Source: DATKJS01 sp964551995 (GTDB taxonomy: Bacteria > Acidobacteriota > Aminicenantia > Aminicenantales > Saccharicenantaceae). From it: 64,000 nt of DNA. The DNA is taken from positions 1 through 64,000 of the forward strand of contig CAZKFD010000015.1 of the NCBI GenBank assembly GCA_964551995.1, in the 5' to 3' direction. Numbering within the stretch: position 1 is the first letter of the stretch; every line of letters starts with the position of its first letter. The notes under the pieces are model-generated. The model was given only the letters and a program-made list of their open reading frames with translations, had not been told where the DNA came from and searched no databases. Below are positions 17,473 through 25,611 of the stretch, one piece after another. The translations under genes were made by a program, and so were the position numbers.

Positions 17473-18465
17473 CTAGCGCTTTTGATGCAGAAGGTAGAGA
17501 AAGAAGGGGGCGCCCACGGCCGCCGTAATGACACCTATGGGGAGCTCTGAGGGGAGAAGCGTCCGGGCGAGGAGGTCGCAGTAGAGCAGGAGGGTCCCTC
17601 CCGCCAGGGAGGCGTAGGGGAACAGCCGGCGGTGGTCGGGCCCGATGAGGAGCCGGATCCAGTGAGGGACGACGAGGCCGACGAAGCCGATGATGCCGCT
17701 GACGGACACGGACAGAGCGGCAAGCAGCGAGGCGAGGGCGAGAAAGGCCTTGCGGACGCGGCGGACCGGGCAGCCGAGCGCCCGGGCTGATTCGTCGCCC
17801 AGGACCAGAAGGTTCATGTCTTTGGCCAGCCAGACCGAACCGAGCAGGCAGAGGACGAAATACGGCCCGACGGCCCCGACCTGCCGCCAGTCGGCCAGCT
17901 GGAAGCTGCCGAGAAGCCAGAAAATCGCCTGGTCGAAGGAGTCGGAGCGCATGAACAGGACAAACGAGGTCAGCGACGAGGCCAGGGCGCCGGCAGCGAT
18001 CCCCGTCAAAAGGAGCGTTTCGATCTTGAACCCGCCCTTTTTCAGTGAGAGGAGGTAAACGAAGGAGACGATGCCGAGACCCGAGGCGAAGGCCAGAAGG
18101 CTCTGGCCGGTGAAGCCGAGGACCGTGACGTTGAATCCCAAGGCGAGCGCTGCAACGGCACCGAGGGACGCCCCCGAGGAGACGCCGACGATAAACGGAT
18201 CGGCCATGGGGTTTTGGAAGTAGCCCTGAAGGATGGCCCCGGAGAGAGACAGGCTGGCGCCGACGAGGAAGGCCAGAAGAGCGCGGGAGAGGCGGAGGTC
18301 CAGGAAGATCGTCGCCTGGATGCCCGAGGCCTCTCCCCGGACAAGCCTCCACAGGTCCGCGGGCGACGTGTGGACGGGACCCATGAGCAGCGAAACGAGA
18401 AAGCCGGCCGTGGTCAGGACGACGAGACTCCCCAGGAGAGCCCGGCGGGAGGCCTTCGTGCTCAC
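17473..18465 (-). CDS. FecCD/BtuC-type ABC transporter permease
   Basis: This ~330-residue polytopic permease belongs to the cobalamin/iron-siderophore import family. Characteristic segments are LRLSRALLAFLVGASLSLSG near 52, FQNPMADPFIVGVSSGASLGA near 77, and GIIGFVGLVVPHWIRLLIG near 255. The start is taken as the GTG at 18465. It overlaps the stop of the binding-protein gene as GTGA and removes a long Pro/Arg-rich upstream extension that looks non-coding. With the two genes upstream it forms a complete importer. The substrate (B12, haem or siderophore) is not evident, and no cobalamin riboswitch precedes the operon. Confidence 0.92.
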   Translation of the reverse strand: MSTKASRRALLGSLVVLTTAGFLVSLLMGPVHTSPADLWRLVRGEASGIQATIFLDLRLSRALLAFLVGASLSLSGAILQGYFQNPMADPFIVGVSSGASLGAVAALALGFNVTVLGFTGQSLLAFASGLGIVSFVYLLSLKKGGFKIETLLLTGIAAGALASSLTSFVLFMRSDSFDQAIFWLLGSFQLADWRQVGAVGPYFVLCLLGSVWLAKDMNLLVLGDESARALGCPVRRVRKAFLALASLLAALSVSVSGIIGFVGLVVPHWIRLLIGPDHRRLFPYASLAGGTLLLYCDLLARTLLPSELPIGVITAAVGAPFFLYLLHQKR

Positions 18466-19433
18466 GGGATCCCTTCGAACCGCTCGGGATGGAGATCGCG
18501 GGCCATCCGGTCCAGGATGTCGAGCAGCCTGGGACCGAAGCGGCTGGACGCGTTCTCGTCGAGGGCGAAGACCCGGCCGGACCGGAAAGCCGCCGTGCCT
18601 TCCAGATGGGCCTCCCGGCGCAGCCAATCCCGGGCCCTGTCGAAATCCGACGGGGAGCGCGCCATGATGAAGACGGCGTCGGGGTCGTCTCGGATGATGC
18701 GTTCGGGGCTATAGAGGGCCCATTTCTTGGGCATGGCCGCGGCGATGTTGACCGCACCGGCGCGGGTGATGAGGTCATTGAGGTAGCTCTCGCCGCCGCA
18801 CGTCCAAAGGCCCTGCCCGTAGAGGACGACGAAGACGCGCGGCCGCTGCCTGAGGTCGAAGAGTCTGTCGGTAACCGCGGCCTGGCGGGCCCGGAGTGCG
18901 GTTGCGAGTTCTTCGGCTTTCTTCTCCGTCCGGGTAATGCGGCCGATCTTGGCGATCAGGGCGTAAAGGTCGTCCAGCCTGGTCCCGATGTCCAGGATGA
19001 AGATCGGCAGGCCGAGTCCGGAGAGGCGGTCGAGGACACGGAGCGGGTTCCCCCGGAAGGCGATCACGAGATCGGGAGAGAGCGACTGGACGATCTCGAC
19101 GTTGGGATCGACCAGGCCGCCGATCTTGGGAATGGCGAGGGCTTCCGGGGGGTAATCGCAGAACCGGGTGACGCCGACAACATTCGGCCCGAGGCCGAGG
19201 GCGAAGAGAATCTCGGTGATGTTCGGGGCCATGGAGATAATGCGGGAGGGTCTCGTTCGCGGAAGAGCGAAGGGACGTCCAAGATCGTCCCGGATGACAT
19301 CCCGGCCGGGCGGCTCCGAGGCAGCAGAGAGAGGTACCGCCGCGAGCGCCGCCGCCGCAATAATGCCCATGAGCCGGGCCGGGAACCCGCCTGCTTTCCT
19401 TCCGGCACGGCGTTTGTCCAAGGAGTCTTTCAT
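18462..19433 (-). CDS. periplasmic substrate-binding protein (BtuF/FecB-like)
   Basis: This 323-residue class III (helical-backbone) binding protein has an N-terminal signal (LMGIIAAAALAAVPLSAAS, ~21-40), then DDLGRPF and a TroA/BtuF-like domain with RIISMAPNITEILFALGLG near 65 and GGLVDPNVEIVQSLSPDLVIA near 105. It captures the metal-chelate substrate in the periplasm and delivers it to the permease encoded next. No lipobox cysteine is present, so it is probably soluble. It overlaps the ATPase gene (ATGA at 19430-19433) and the permease gene (GTGA at 18462-18465). Confidence 0.92.
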   Translation of the reverse strand: MKDSLDKRRAGRKAGGFPARLMGIIAAAALAAVPLSAASEPPGRDVIRDDLGRPFALPRTRPSRIISMAPNITEILFALGLGPNVVGVTRFCDYPPEALAIPKIGGLVDPNVEIVQSLSPDLVIAFRGNPLRVLDRLSGLGLPIFILDIGTRLDDLYALIAKIGRITRTEKKAEELATALRARQAAVTDRLFDLRQRPRVFVVLYGQGLWTCGGESYLNDLITRAGAVNIAAAMPKKWALYSPERIIRDDPDAVFIMARSPSDFDRARDWLRREAHLEGTAAFRSGRVFALDENASSRFGPRLLDILDRMARDLHPERFEGIP

Positions 19434-20221
19434 CGGTCCCGGCTCCCCGGGACCAGCGAGATTTCCGGCAGTCCCGAGTGAAGGTTGGCCCGGACGTCGA
19501 CCTTTGCTCCGAAAATGTCGCGGATGACGTCGGGCCTGACCGTGTCCTGCGGCGCGCCCTGGACGGCAACGGTTCCGCCCTTGAGGCAGATCAGGCGCCC
19601 GGCGTGCGCGGCGGCCAAGTTGATATTGTGCTCCGCCGCCAGGATGGCCTTCCCCTTCTCATTCCGGAGGGCCTCGAGGAGCTCGTAAATCTCGGCCTGA
19701 TAGTTGATATCAAGGTGGAGACTGGGCTCGTCGAGAAAGAGGATCGGCGTGTCCTGGGCCAGGGCCCGGGCGATGAAGACCCTCTGGCGCTCGCCGCCGC
19801 TCAGATGGGCCATCTTCCGCCCCCTCAGGGCCGCCGTCTCGGTCAGGGACATGGCCTCTTCGACGACGGCGGAGTCGCGGGCCGTGAGCCCCTGGAGCCG
19901 GCTCTGGCGCGCGTAGAGACCCATGTGGACGATATCCTCGGCCGTGAACTCGAAAACGGCCTCGGAGAGTTGCGGGACGTAGGCGATCTTGCCGGCGATC
20001 TCCCGGCGGCTGAGGGAGAGGAGGTCCGCGCCTCCGAGCCGGACCCGGCCCCGGACGTGGCTGAGAAGGCCCTGGGCGGCTCGGATGAGCGTGCTCTTTC
20101 CCGCGCCGTTGCGGCCGAGCACGGCCGCGAACTCCCCGGCCGAGAGACTCAGGGTGATGTTGCGGATGACGAAGCCGTCGCCGTAGCCCGCGGACAGGTC
20201 TTCGATCTCGAGAATGGCCAT
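19430..20221 (-). CDS. FecE/BtuD-type ABC transporter ATP-binding protein
   Basis: This 263-residue ATPase has Walker A GRNGAGKST (36-44), a Q-loop YVPQLSE near 80, signature LSGGERQRV near 139, Walker B ILFLDEPS near 159 and an H-loop at AAEHNIN near 195. It powers the importer whose binding protein and permease follow on the same strand. It is the first gene of the operon. A promoter (20232-20259) places the start codon 10 bases after the -10 box, implying a leaderless message. It is divergent from leuS. Confidence 0.93.
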   Translation of the reverse strand: MAILEIEDLSAGYGDGFVIRNITLSLSAGEFAAVLGRNGAGKSTLIRAAQGLLSHVRGRVRLGGADLLSLSRREIAGKIAYVPQLSEAVFEFTAEDIVHMGLYARQSRLQGLTARDSAVVEEAMSLTETAALRGRKMAHLSGGERQRVFIARALAQDTPILFLDEPSLHLDINYQAEIYELLEALRNEKGKAILAAEHNINLAAAHAGRLICLKGGTVAVQGAPQDTVRPDVIRDIFGAKVDVRANLHSGLPEISLVPGSRDR

Positions 20222-20231
20222 GGGCGGACCT

Positions 20232-20259
20232 AGTATATCCGCATTCCTTGACTTTTCAA
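20232..20259 (-). promoter_or_regulatory. promoter of the ABC importer operon
   Basis: On the minus strand TTGAAA (20259-20254), a 16-base spacer and TATACT (20237-20232) are followed by 10 bases to the ATG at 20221. Its -35 hexamer directly abuts that of the divergent leuS promoter. Confidence 0.65.
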
Positions 20260-20276
20260 GGGAGGGAACCTAAGAT
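20248..20276 (+). promoter_or_regulatory. promoter of leuS
   Basis: TTGACT (20248-20253), a 17-base spacer and TAAGAT (20271-20276) give a leader of about 57 bases to leuS. The leader contains a CCGGCC/GGCCGG hairpin (20295-20309). A 22-codon frame starting at 20275 with GGAGGG upstream overlaps the -10 box, so only one of the two readings can be right. Confidence 0.5.
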
Positions 20277-20339
20277 GAATTCTGCTTTTTCGACCCGGCC
20301 GAGGGCCGGAAGCCTGATTCTCCGAGGACCGTTCGAAAC

Positions 20340-22829
20340 ATGAAGGACACGTACGACTTCCGACGCATCGAGGAGAAGTGGCAGCGCGTCTGGGATGACC
20401 GGAAGGCCTTCCATGTCACCGAGGACCCTTCCCGGGCCAAATTCTATTGTCTCGAGATGTACCCCTATCCTTCCGGCCGCATCCACATGGGTCATGTCCG
20501 GAACTACTCGATCGGCGACGTCATCGCCCGCCACAAGAGGATGAAAGGGCTCAACGTTCTCCATCCGATCGGCTGGGACGCCCTGGGCATGCCGGCCGAG
20601 AACGCAGCCATTAAGCAGGGCATCCATCCCCGGGACTGGACGCTCGGCAACATCAGCCACATGCGGACGCAGCTCCGGCGGATGGGCTTCAGCTACGATT
20701 GGGACCGCGAGGTCAACACCTGCCTGCCGGAATATTACGCCTGGAACCAGTGGATCTTCCTCAGGATGTTCGAACGGGGCCTGGCATTCCGCAAGGAGGG
20801 CTGGGTCAACTGGTGCCCCCAGTGCCGGACGGTGCTGGCCAACGAGCAGGTTGTGGCCGGCGGCTGCTGGCGGTGCGACACGAAGGTCACGCAGAAAAAG
20901 ATGGAGCAGTGGTTCCTGAAGATCACGGACTATGCCGACGAGCTGCTGTCGGGGCACGCTCTTCTTCAGAAATGGCCGGAGCACGTCCTTCAGATGCAGA
21001 AAAACTGGATCGGCCGGAGCACGGGAGCGAACATCCGCTTCGGCCTCGACGGATCCGCGGCGGCGGTCGAAGTCTTCACGACGCGCGTGGACACGATCTA
21101 CGGCGCCACGTTCCTCGTCGTCTCGCCCGAGCACCCGCTCGTCCCGGAGCTCGTCGGCGGCCCGGACGAGGCGAAGCTCAAGGAATGGGTCGCGGCGACC
21201 GTCGTCGAAATGAGGATGAGGAGAGAGATCGGGGAGACGGGCAAGGAGGGCGTCGACACCGGGAAAAAGGCCCTGAATCCCTTCACCGGGGAGCTCGTGC
21301 CGGTCTGGTTGGCCAACTACGTCCTCATGGACTACGGCACGGGCGCCATCATGGCCGTACCCGCGCATGACGCCCGCGATTTCCAGTTCGCCAGAGATTA
21401 CGGGCTGCCGATCCGGACGGTCATCGTGCCGCCCGGGGCGGAGGCGGGACCTCACGACGCGGAACCCGCCGAAGTCTATGAAGAGCCCGGCATCCTGGTA
21501 CGGTCGGGTCCGTTCTCCGGGCTCCGCTCCGAAGAGGCGATGGAGAAGATGGGGGCTTATGCCGAGGAGTTGGGCTTCGGCCGCCGGAGCGTCATCTATC
21601 GGCTGAGGGACTGGGGCATCTCCCGCCAGCGGTACTGGGGCACCCCCATCCCGATCGTGTACTGCGAAAAGTGCGGCCCGGTGGGTGTCCCGGAGGGAGA
21701 TCTTCCCGTCGAGATCCCCGCGGATGTCCAAATCACGGGCGCCGAGGGCTCGCCCCTGGAGCGGCTTGAAAGCTTCGTCCGGACGACCTGCCCAAAATGC
21801 GGCGGCCCGGCCCGCCGCGAGACCGACACCATGGACACGTTCGTCGACTCGAGCTGGTATTTCTTCCGCTACTGTTCCCCGGGCGAACGGTCCCTTCCGT
21901 TCTCGCCCGACGCCGCGAAGTTCTGGCTGCCCGTCGACCTCTACATCGGGGGGGTCGAACACGCCATCCTCCATCTTATCTATTCCCGGTTCTTCACCAA
22001 GGTCTTGAGGGATTTCGGACTGACGGCGATCGGCGAGCCCTTCCCCCATTACCTTGCCCAGGGCATGGTCACCAAGGACGGCTCGGCCATGTCGAAGTCC
22101 AAGGGGAATATCGTCGACCCCGACGATATCCTGAACGCGTACGGAGCGGACGCGCTGCGGGTCTTCATCCTCTTCGCCTCCCCTCCGGATAGAGAGTTCG
22201 CCTGGGCGGAAGAAGGGCTCGAAGGCTGCTTCCGCTTCCTGACCCGGGTCTGGGGGCTTGTCCATGAGAACCTCGACCTGTTCGGGGCGGATGCGGCTCC
22301 GGCCGCGGCGCCCAGCGGGACCGACGAGGCCGCGTCCCGACTGGTCAAGAAAACGCATCAGACGATCCGGAAGGTGGGCGAGGATATCGAGGTCCGGTTT
22401 CACTTGAACACGGCCGTGAGCTCGATCATGGAGCTCCTGAACGCCATCAAGAAGGACAAGGACGTCCTGCGCGGGACCCGGTCCGGGCGGGCGGCCCTCC
22501 GAGGGGCGTTGGAAACCCTCATCGCGGTCCTGTCGCCGTTCGCGCCGCACGTCGCCGAGGAGCTCTGGGAGGAGACGGGGCATCGCGGACTCTTGATGCT
22601 CTCGCCATGGCCGGCCTTCGACGAGGCGCTGGCTCGTGAGGACCTCGTGACGATCGTCGTCCAGGTCAACGGGAAGTTGCGGGACAAGTTCGAAGCCGAG
22701 GCCGGCCTCGAAGAGGCGCAGATGAAGGAGCGGGCCCTTGCCCTGGCCAAGGTCCAGGCCGCGCTCGGCGGCCGGGCGCCCCGCAATGTCGTCTGCGTTA
22801 AGGAAAAGCTGGTCAACGTCGTCGGCTGA
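20340..22829 (+). CDS. leuS: leucyl-tRNA synthetase
   Basis: This 829-residue class I synthetase charges tRNA-Leu. The HIGH-type motif is PSGRIHMGHVRNY (near 45-57) and the KMSKS-type motif is AMSKSKGN (near 582). The CP1 editing domain carries GTGAIMAVPAHDARD (near 335). Two Cys-pair zinc sites are seen (CPQC with CWRC near 160-182; CEKC and CPKC near 440-485). The length is typical. GAGGA lies 11 bases before the ATG. lptE and holA follow on the same strand, a neighbourhood conserved in many bacteria. Confidence 0.97.
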   Translation: MKDTYDFRRIEEKWQRVWDDRKAFHVTEDPSRAKFYCLEMYPYPSGRIHMGHVRNYSIGDVIARHKRMKGLNVLHPIGWDALGMPAENAAIKQGIHPRDWTLGNISHMRTQLRRMGFSYDWDREVNTCLPEYYAWNQWIFLRMFERGLAFRKEGWVNWCPQCRTVLANEQVVAGGCWRCDTKVTQKKMEQWFLKITDYADELLSGHALLQKWPEHVLQMQKNWIGRSTGANIRFGLDGSAAAVEVFTTRVDTIYGATFLVVSPEHPLVPELVGGPDEAKLKEWVAATVVEMRMRREIGETGKEGVDTGKKALNPFTGELVPVWLANYVLMDYGTGAIMAVPAHDARDFQFARDYGLPIRTVIVPPGAEAGPHDAEPAEVYEEPGILVRSGPFSGLRSEEAMEKMGAYAEELGFGRRSVIYRLRDWGISRQRYWGTPIPIVYCEKCGPVGVPEGDLPVEIPADVQITGAEGSPLERLESFVRTTCPKCGGPARRETDTMDTFVDSSWYFFRYCSPGERSLPFSPDAAKFWLPVDLYIGGVEHAILHLIYSRFFTKVLRDFGLTAIGEPFPHYLAQGMVTKDGSAMSKSKGNIVDPDDILNAYGADALRVFILFASPPDREFAWAEEGLEGCFRFLTRVWGLVHENLDLFGADAAPAAAPSGTDEAASRLVKKTHQTIRKVGEDIEVRFHLNTAVSSIMELLNAIKKDKDVLRGTRSGRAALRGALETLIAVLSPFAPHVAEELWEETGHRGLLMLSPWPAFDEALAREDLVTIVVQVNGKLRDKFEAEAGLEEAQMKERALALAKVQAALGGRAPRNVVCVKEKLVNVVG

Positions 22830-22852
22830 TGGCAGGCCGTGGCCGACGGCGC

Positions 22853-22868
22853 GCCCGCTTCGGCGGGC
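22853..22868 (+). other. UUCG-capped stem-loop between leuS and lptE
   Basis: A 6-bp stem GCCCGC/GCGGGC closes on a TTCG loop. No T-run follows, so it is more likely an mRNA stability or attenuation hairpin than a terminator. Confidence 0.5.
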
Positions 22869-22890
22869 CGACCGGCGGGGGAGGATGATC

Positions 22891-23448
22891 ATGTTCATGA
22901 ACGACAGAGCTGATGGCGTCGGCGGCGCGGCGTCCCGGAGGCCGGCCACGCTCCTGGCCGCGGTCCTTATTGTCGCGGCCGGCGGCTGCGGCTACCACCT
23001 GAGAGGCACGGGAAGCTCTCTGCCCCAGAACGTCAAGAGCATCGCCGTGCCCGTCTTCCGGAACCTGACGACCCGCTACGAGCTGAACCTCAGGCTGACA
23101 CGCGCCGTCATCGACGAGCTGGTCGCCAGAGGAAAGGTCGCCGTCCCGGCCGATCCGAACAAGGCGGATGCCGTTTTGGACGGCGAAGTGACCTCTTTCA
23201 CCGCGACTCCCGTGGCCTTCACCGGCCAGACCTTGGCCGACCGGTACACGATCACGGTGAAGGCAAAGATCGTCCTTACGGAGAGAGTCAGCGAAAAGGT
23301 CATCTTCTCCAACCCGGCGTTCGTCTACGTCCAGGAATACGACGTCCCGCAGGGGCGGGACTTCGAGTCTGTGCAGACGGACGCCATCGACGCCGTGGCC
23401 GGGATGTTCGCCAGGAGCCTCGTCGTCGCCATCCTGGAAGGGTTCTGA
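22891..23448 (+). CDS. lptE: LPS-assembly lipoprotein LptE
   Basis: This 185-residue outer-membrane lipoprotein plugs LptD in LPS delivery. It has a signal peptide with lipobox (LIVAAGGC, Cys near residue 33), followed by GYHLRGTGSSLPQNVKSIAV, a typical LptE opening, and a DUF-style beta fold. The order leuS-lptE-holA is the conserved bacterial arrangement, which supports the call. I chose ATG 22891 because GGGGGAGG (22877-22884) lies 6 bases before it. ATGs at 22885 and 22897 are also in frame. Together with lptB and the LptC/A-like protein it implies an LPS-bearing outer membrane. Confidence 0.9.
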   Translation: MFMNDRADGVGGAASRRPATLLAAVLIVAAGGCGYHLRGTGSSLPQNVKSIAVPVFRNLTTRYELNLRLTRAVIDELVARGKVAVPADPNKADAVLDGEVTSFTATPVAFTGQTLADRYTITVKAKIVLTERVSEKVIFSNPAFVYVQEYDVPQGRDFESVQTDAIDAVAGMFARSLVVAILEGF

Positions 23449-23449
23449 G

Positions 23450-24592
23450 TTGTACGTCCCTCTCTTCAACGCCGATCTCCGCGAAGACGACCTTCTGCCC
23501 TGTTATGTCTTTTTCGGCGAGGAGACGTTCCTGGCCGATCAGTTCGTGGACCAGATTCGGGGCCTGCTCTCCGCGGCCTCGGGCGAGGATCTCCACCTCG
23601 ACCGTTATGGCCTCGAGGATTCGGGGTGGCCGGAGATCATCGACACCGCCCGGACCGTGCCCTTCCTCTTCCATCCCTGGCGGATCCTCGTCGTGAGGGT
23701 TCCGGAGCGCCGCCCGGGGGCCAACGACAGGGGCTGGAAAAAGGGAAGTGCCGCCGAAGACGAGGGGAAAGGGGTCAAGTTCCTGAGTCAATCCGACCGG
23801 AAGGCCGTCGCCGATTTCCTCGCCGAGCCGACTCCCCGGACAGTGATCGTCGTCATCCTGTCCGGCAAAGTCCGGAAGAACGACGCCATCGTCCGCTTCT
23901 TTTCGGGCCTGCCGAGGTCGGCGGTCGCGGTCAAGGAGGTCAAGCCCTTCTCCCGCGAGGCCGTCAAGCGGTGGGCCGACGGGAAGGCCCAGGAGCTGGG
24001 AAAGTCGCTGAGCGATGCGGCGAACGCCCGGCTCTACGACGTCGTCGGCTCCGACCTGAGGCTCCTCGCGAACGAGCTCGAGAAGCTGGCCGTTTATGTC
24101 GGCGAAAAAAAGAGAATCGAGGAGGGCGATGTCGACGAGGCCACGGCCTGGGTCCGCAGCTACAAATCCTACGAGCTTGACGACGCCCTGACGGGGGCCG
24201 ATTTCGAGAAGGGGATCGCCGTCCTGAACAACCTCTTCGCGGAAGGCGAGAAGCCGGAGATGATCCTGGCCCGGATGTCGGTCTTTTTCCGGAACATCCT
24301 CACGGCCCAGGTCTGGCTGAGGGAGAAGAGCCGGGGACGGGAGGAGATCTTCCAGACCTTCTTCCCCTACATTCAGAAAACCCACATCGATCTGTATCGG
24401 ACGAAATCCAAGGTTTTTTTCGAGGCCGTCGAGGCACTGACGCCGGCGGAACTCAACACCGTCCTCCGGGCGCTCCGGCAGTCGGACCTCAAGATCAAGA
24501 CCACCGAGGCGGACGAGAAGACGGTCTTCGAGATCTTCCTGATGGAGTACTGCCTGATGCGGAAGCGGAAGGCGCCTACTTCGAGGGGCTGA
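23450..24592 (+). CDS. holA: DNA polymerase III delta subunit
   Basis: This 380-residue clamp-loader subunit opens the beta sliding clamp. The N-terminal P-loop-fold domain (YVFFGEETFLADQFVDQIRG near 15-35) and the helical C-terminal domain, with family-typical segments GDVDEATAWVRS near 228 and MILARMSVFFRNILTAQVWL near 268, fit HolA. The start appears to be TTG at 23450, two bases after the lptE stop, with AGGG upstream. The last 17 bases overlap the convergent rpsT gene. delta' (holB) is encoded at 57247. Confidence 0.93.
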   Translation: MYVPLFNADLREDDLLPCYVFFGEETFLADQFVDQIRGLLSAASGEDLHLDRYGLEDSGWPEIIDTARTVPFLFHPWRILVVRVPERRPGANDRGWKKGSAAEDEGKGVKFLSQSDRKAVADFLAEPTPRTVIVVILSGKVRKNDAIVRFFSGLPRSAVAVKEVKPFSREAVKRWADGKAQELGKSLSDAANARLYDVVGSDLRLLANELEKLAVYVGEKKRIEEGDVDEATAWVRSYKSYELDDALTGADFEKGIAVLNNLFAEGEKPEMILARMSVFFRNILTAQVWLREKSRGREEIFQTFFPYIQKTHIDLYRTKSKVFFEAVEALTPAELNTVLRALRQSDLKIKTTEADEKTVFEIFLMEYCLMRKRKAPTSRG

Positions 24593-24854
24593 CGCCCGGC
24601 AACCCGACCTGACGGCTGAGGCGTGATTTGTAGCGGCTTCCCGTGTTCTTGTGGATCGTGCCCTTCTTGACGGCGCGGTCGATGGACGAAAAAACCTCGG
24701 GGAGGAGTTTGCGGGCCGTTTCCTGATCCTTGTTCTGGACCGCCGTCCGGAGCTTTTTCATGCGGGTGCGGAGCGCGGTCGTGTTCCGGGTGTTGACGGC
24801 CTTTCGGCGAAGGCTGCGTCGGTGCTGTCGGACCGCGGATTTGTGATGGGCCAT
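24576..24854 (-). CDS. rpsT: 30S ribosomal protein S20
   Basis: This 92-residue basic protein has the S20 opening MAHHKSAVRQHRRSLRRKAVN and the helical pattern RTRMKKLRTAVQNKD. It binds 16S rRNA early in 30S assembly. The start is fixed by GAGGAG in a short leader and a clear promoter. It overlaps the holA 3' end by 17 bases on the opposite strand, a convergent arrangement often seen for holA/rpsT. Confidence 0.97.
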   Translation of the reverse strand: MAHHKSAVRQHRRSLRRKAVNTRNTTALRTRMKKLRTAVQNKDQETARKLLPEVFSSIDRAVKKGTIHKNTGSRYKSRLSRQVGLPGVSPSK

Positions 24855-24877
24855 TTTTTTTCTCCTCGAAGCCGTCT

Positions 24878-24906
24878 ATGATAGAATATCGCGGTATCAA
24901 AGTCAA
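24878..24906 (-). promoter_or_regulatory. promoter of rpsT
   Basis: On the minus strand TTGACT (24906-24901), a 17-base spacer and TATCAT (24883-24878) lie ~25 bases upstream of the S20 start codon. A plus-strand TAGAAT at 24882-24887 may serve dtd, giving overlapping divergent promoters. Confidence 0.68.
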
Positions 24907-24952
24907 ACGGGCTCCGGGCGGCCCGGGCGGTCCCGGTCGGGCGGAGAGCGTT

Positions 24953-25420
24953 ATGAAGATCGTGCTGCAGAGGGTCAAGGAGGCCGGCGTCCGCGTGGGC
25001 GGGGAGACCGTGGCCAGGATCGGTCGAGGCCTCTGCCTCCTCGTCGGCGTCGAAAAGGGCGACCGGGAGGAAGACGCCCGCGCTCTGGCCCGGAAGGCCA
25101 TCGGGCTCCGCATCTTCCCGGACGCTGAGGGCCGGATGAACCGCTCCCTCGCCGAGATCGGCGGCGAAGTCCTGGTCGTTTCGCAGTTCACGCTGGCGGG
25201 CTCGGTCCGCAAGGGACGCAGGCCGAGCTTCGACGGCGCCGAGGAGCCGAGGCGGGCGTCGGAGCTCTTCGACGACTTCGTCGGCGCCGTCGAGGCCCTG
25301 GGGATTACGGTTGAGACCGGCGTCTTCCGGGCGGCGATGGAGGTCGACATCCTGAACGACGGGCCGGTTACGTTCGTCCTCGATTCCCGGGACGGGCGGG
25401 CGGACGGCGGCGAGGGGTGA
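24953..25420 (+). CDS. dtd: D-aminoacyl-tRNA deacylase
   Basis: This 155-residue DTD hydrolyses D-aminoacyl-tRNAs (and Gly-tRNA-Ala). Family motifs are MKIVLQRVKEAGVRV at the N-terminus, SQFTLAGSVRKGRRPSF near 80 (the SQFTL motif) and a NDGPVTF motif near 140 (the cross-subunit Gly-cisPro loop is usually NxGPVT). The upstream in-frame extension from 24878 is Gly/Pro-rich and not part of the family, so the ATG at 24953 is used. It is followed by 191 bases without a recognised gene before the radical SAM cluster. Confidence 0.95.
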   Translation: MKIVLQRVKEAGVRVGGETVARIGRGLCLLVGVEKGDREEDARALARKAIGLRIFPDAEGRMNRSLAEIGGEVLVVSQFTLAGSVRKGRRPSFDGAEEPRRASELFDDFVGAVEALGITVETGVFRAAMEVDILNDGPVTFVLDSRDGRADGGEG

Positions 25421-25611
25421 TCCCCGCCGCCGCGTATCGCCCGGAGAGGTGAGAAGGAAAGGGCCAAAATCACCCCCGGAATCGCCGGCCCCGACAGTGG
25501 ACTCCGGCCCCGGAAACCGGCAAAATTTTCGGCGGACGGGCCCCGTCCCGGGAAGCGGACACGTCTGTGGCGCCGCCCCCGGCCTCCGGTCCGCGCCGAA
25601 AGCGTGTTTCG

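Noticed and set aside
20222..20339. Cobalamin riboswitch upstream of the BtuCDF-like operon
   Set aside because: Only 118 bases separate it from leuS, too short, and no B12-box-like sequence is present; the promoter leaves no leader.
20256..22949. 897-codon open frame on the minus strand opposite leuS
   Set aside because: It mirrors leuS codon by codon in a GC-rich genome, has no recognisable domain and no start signals.
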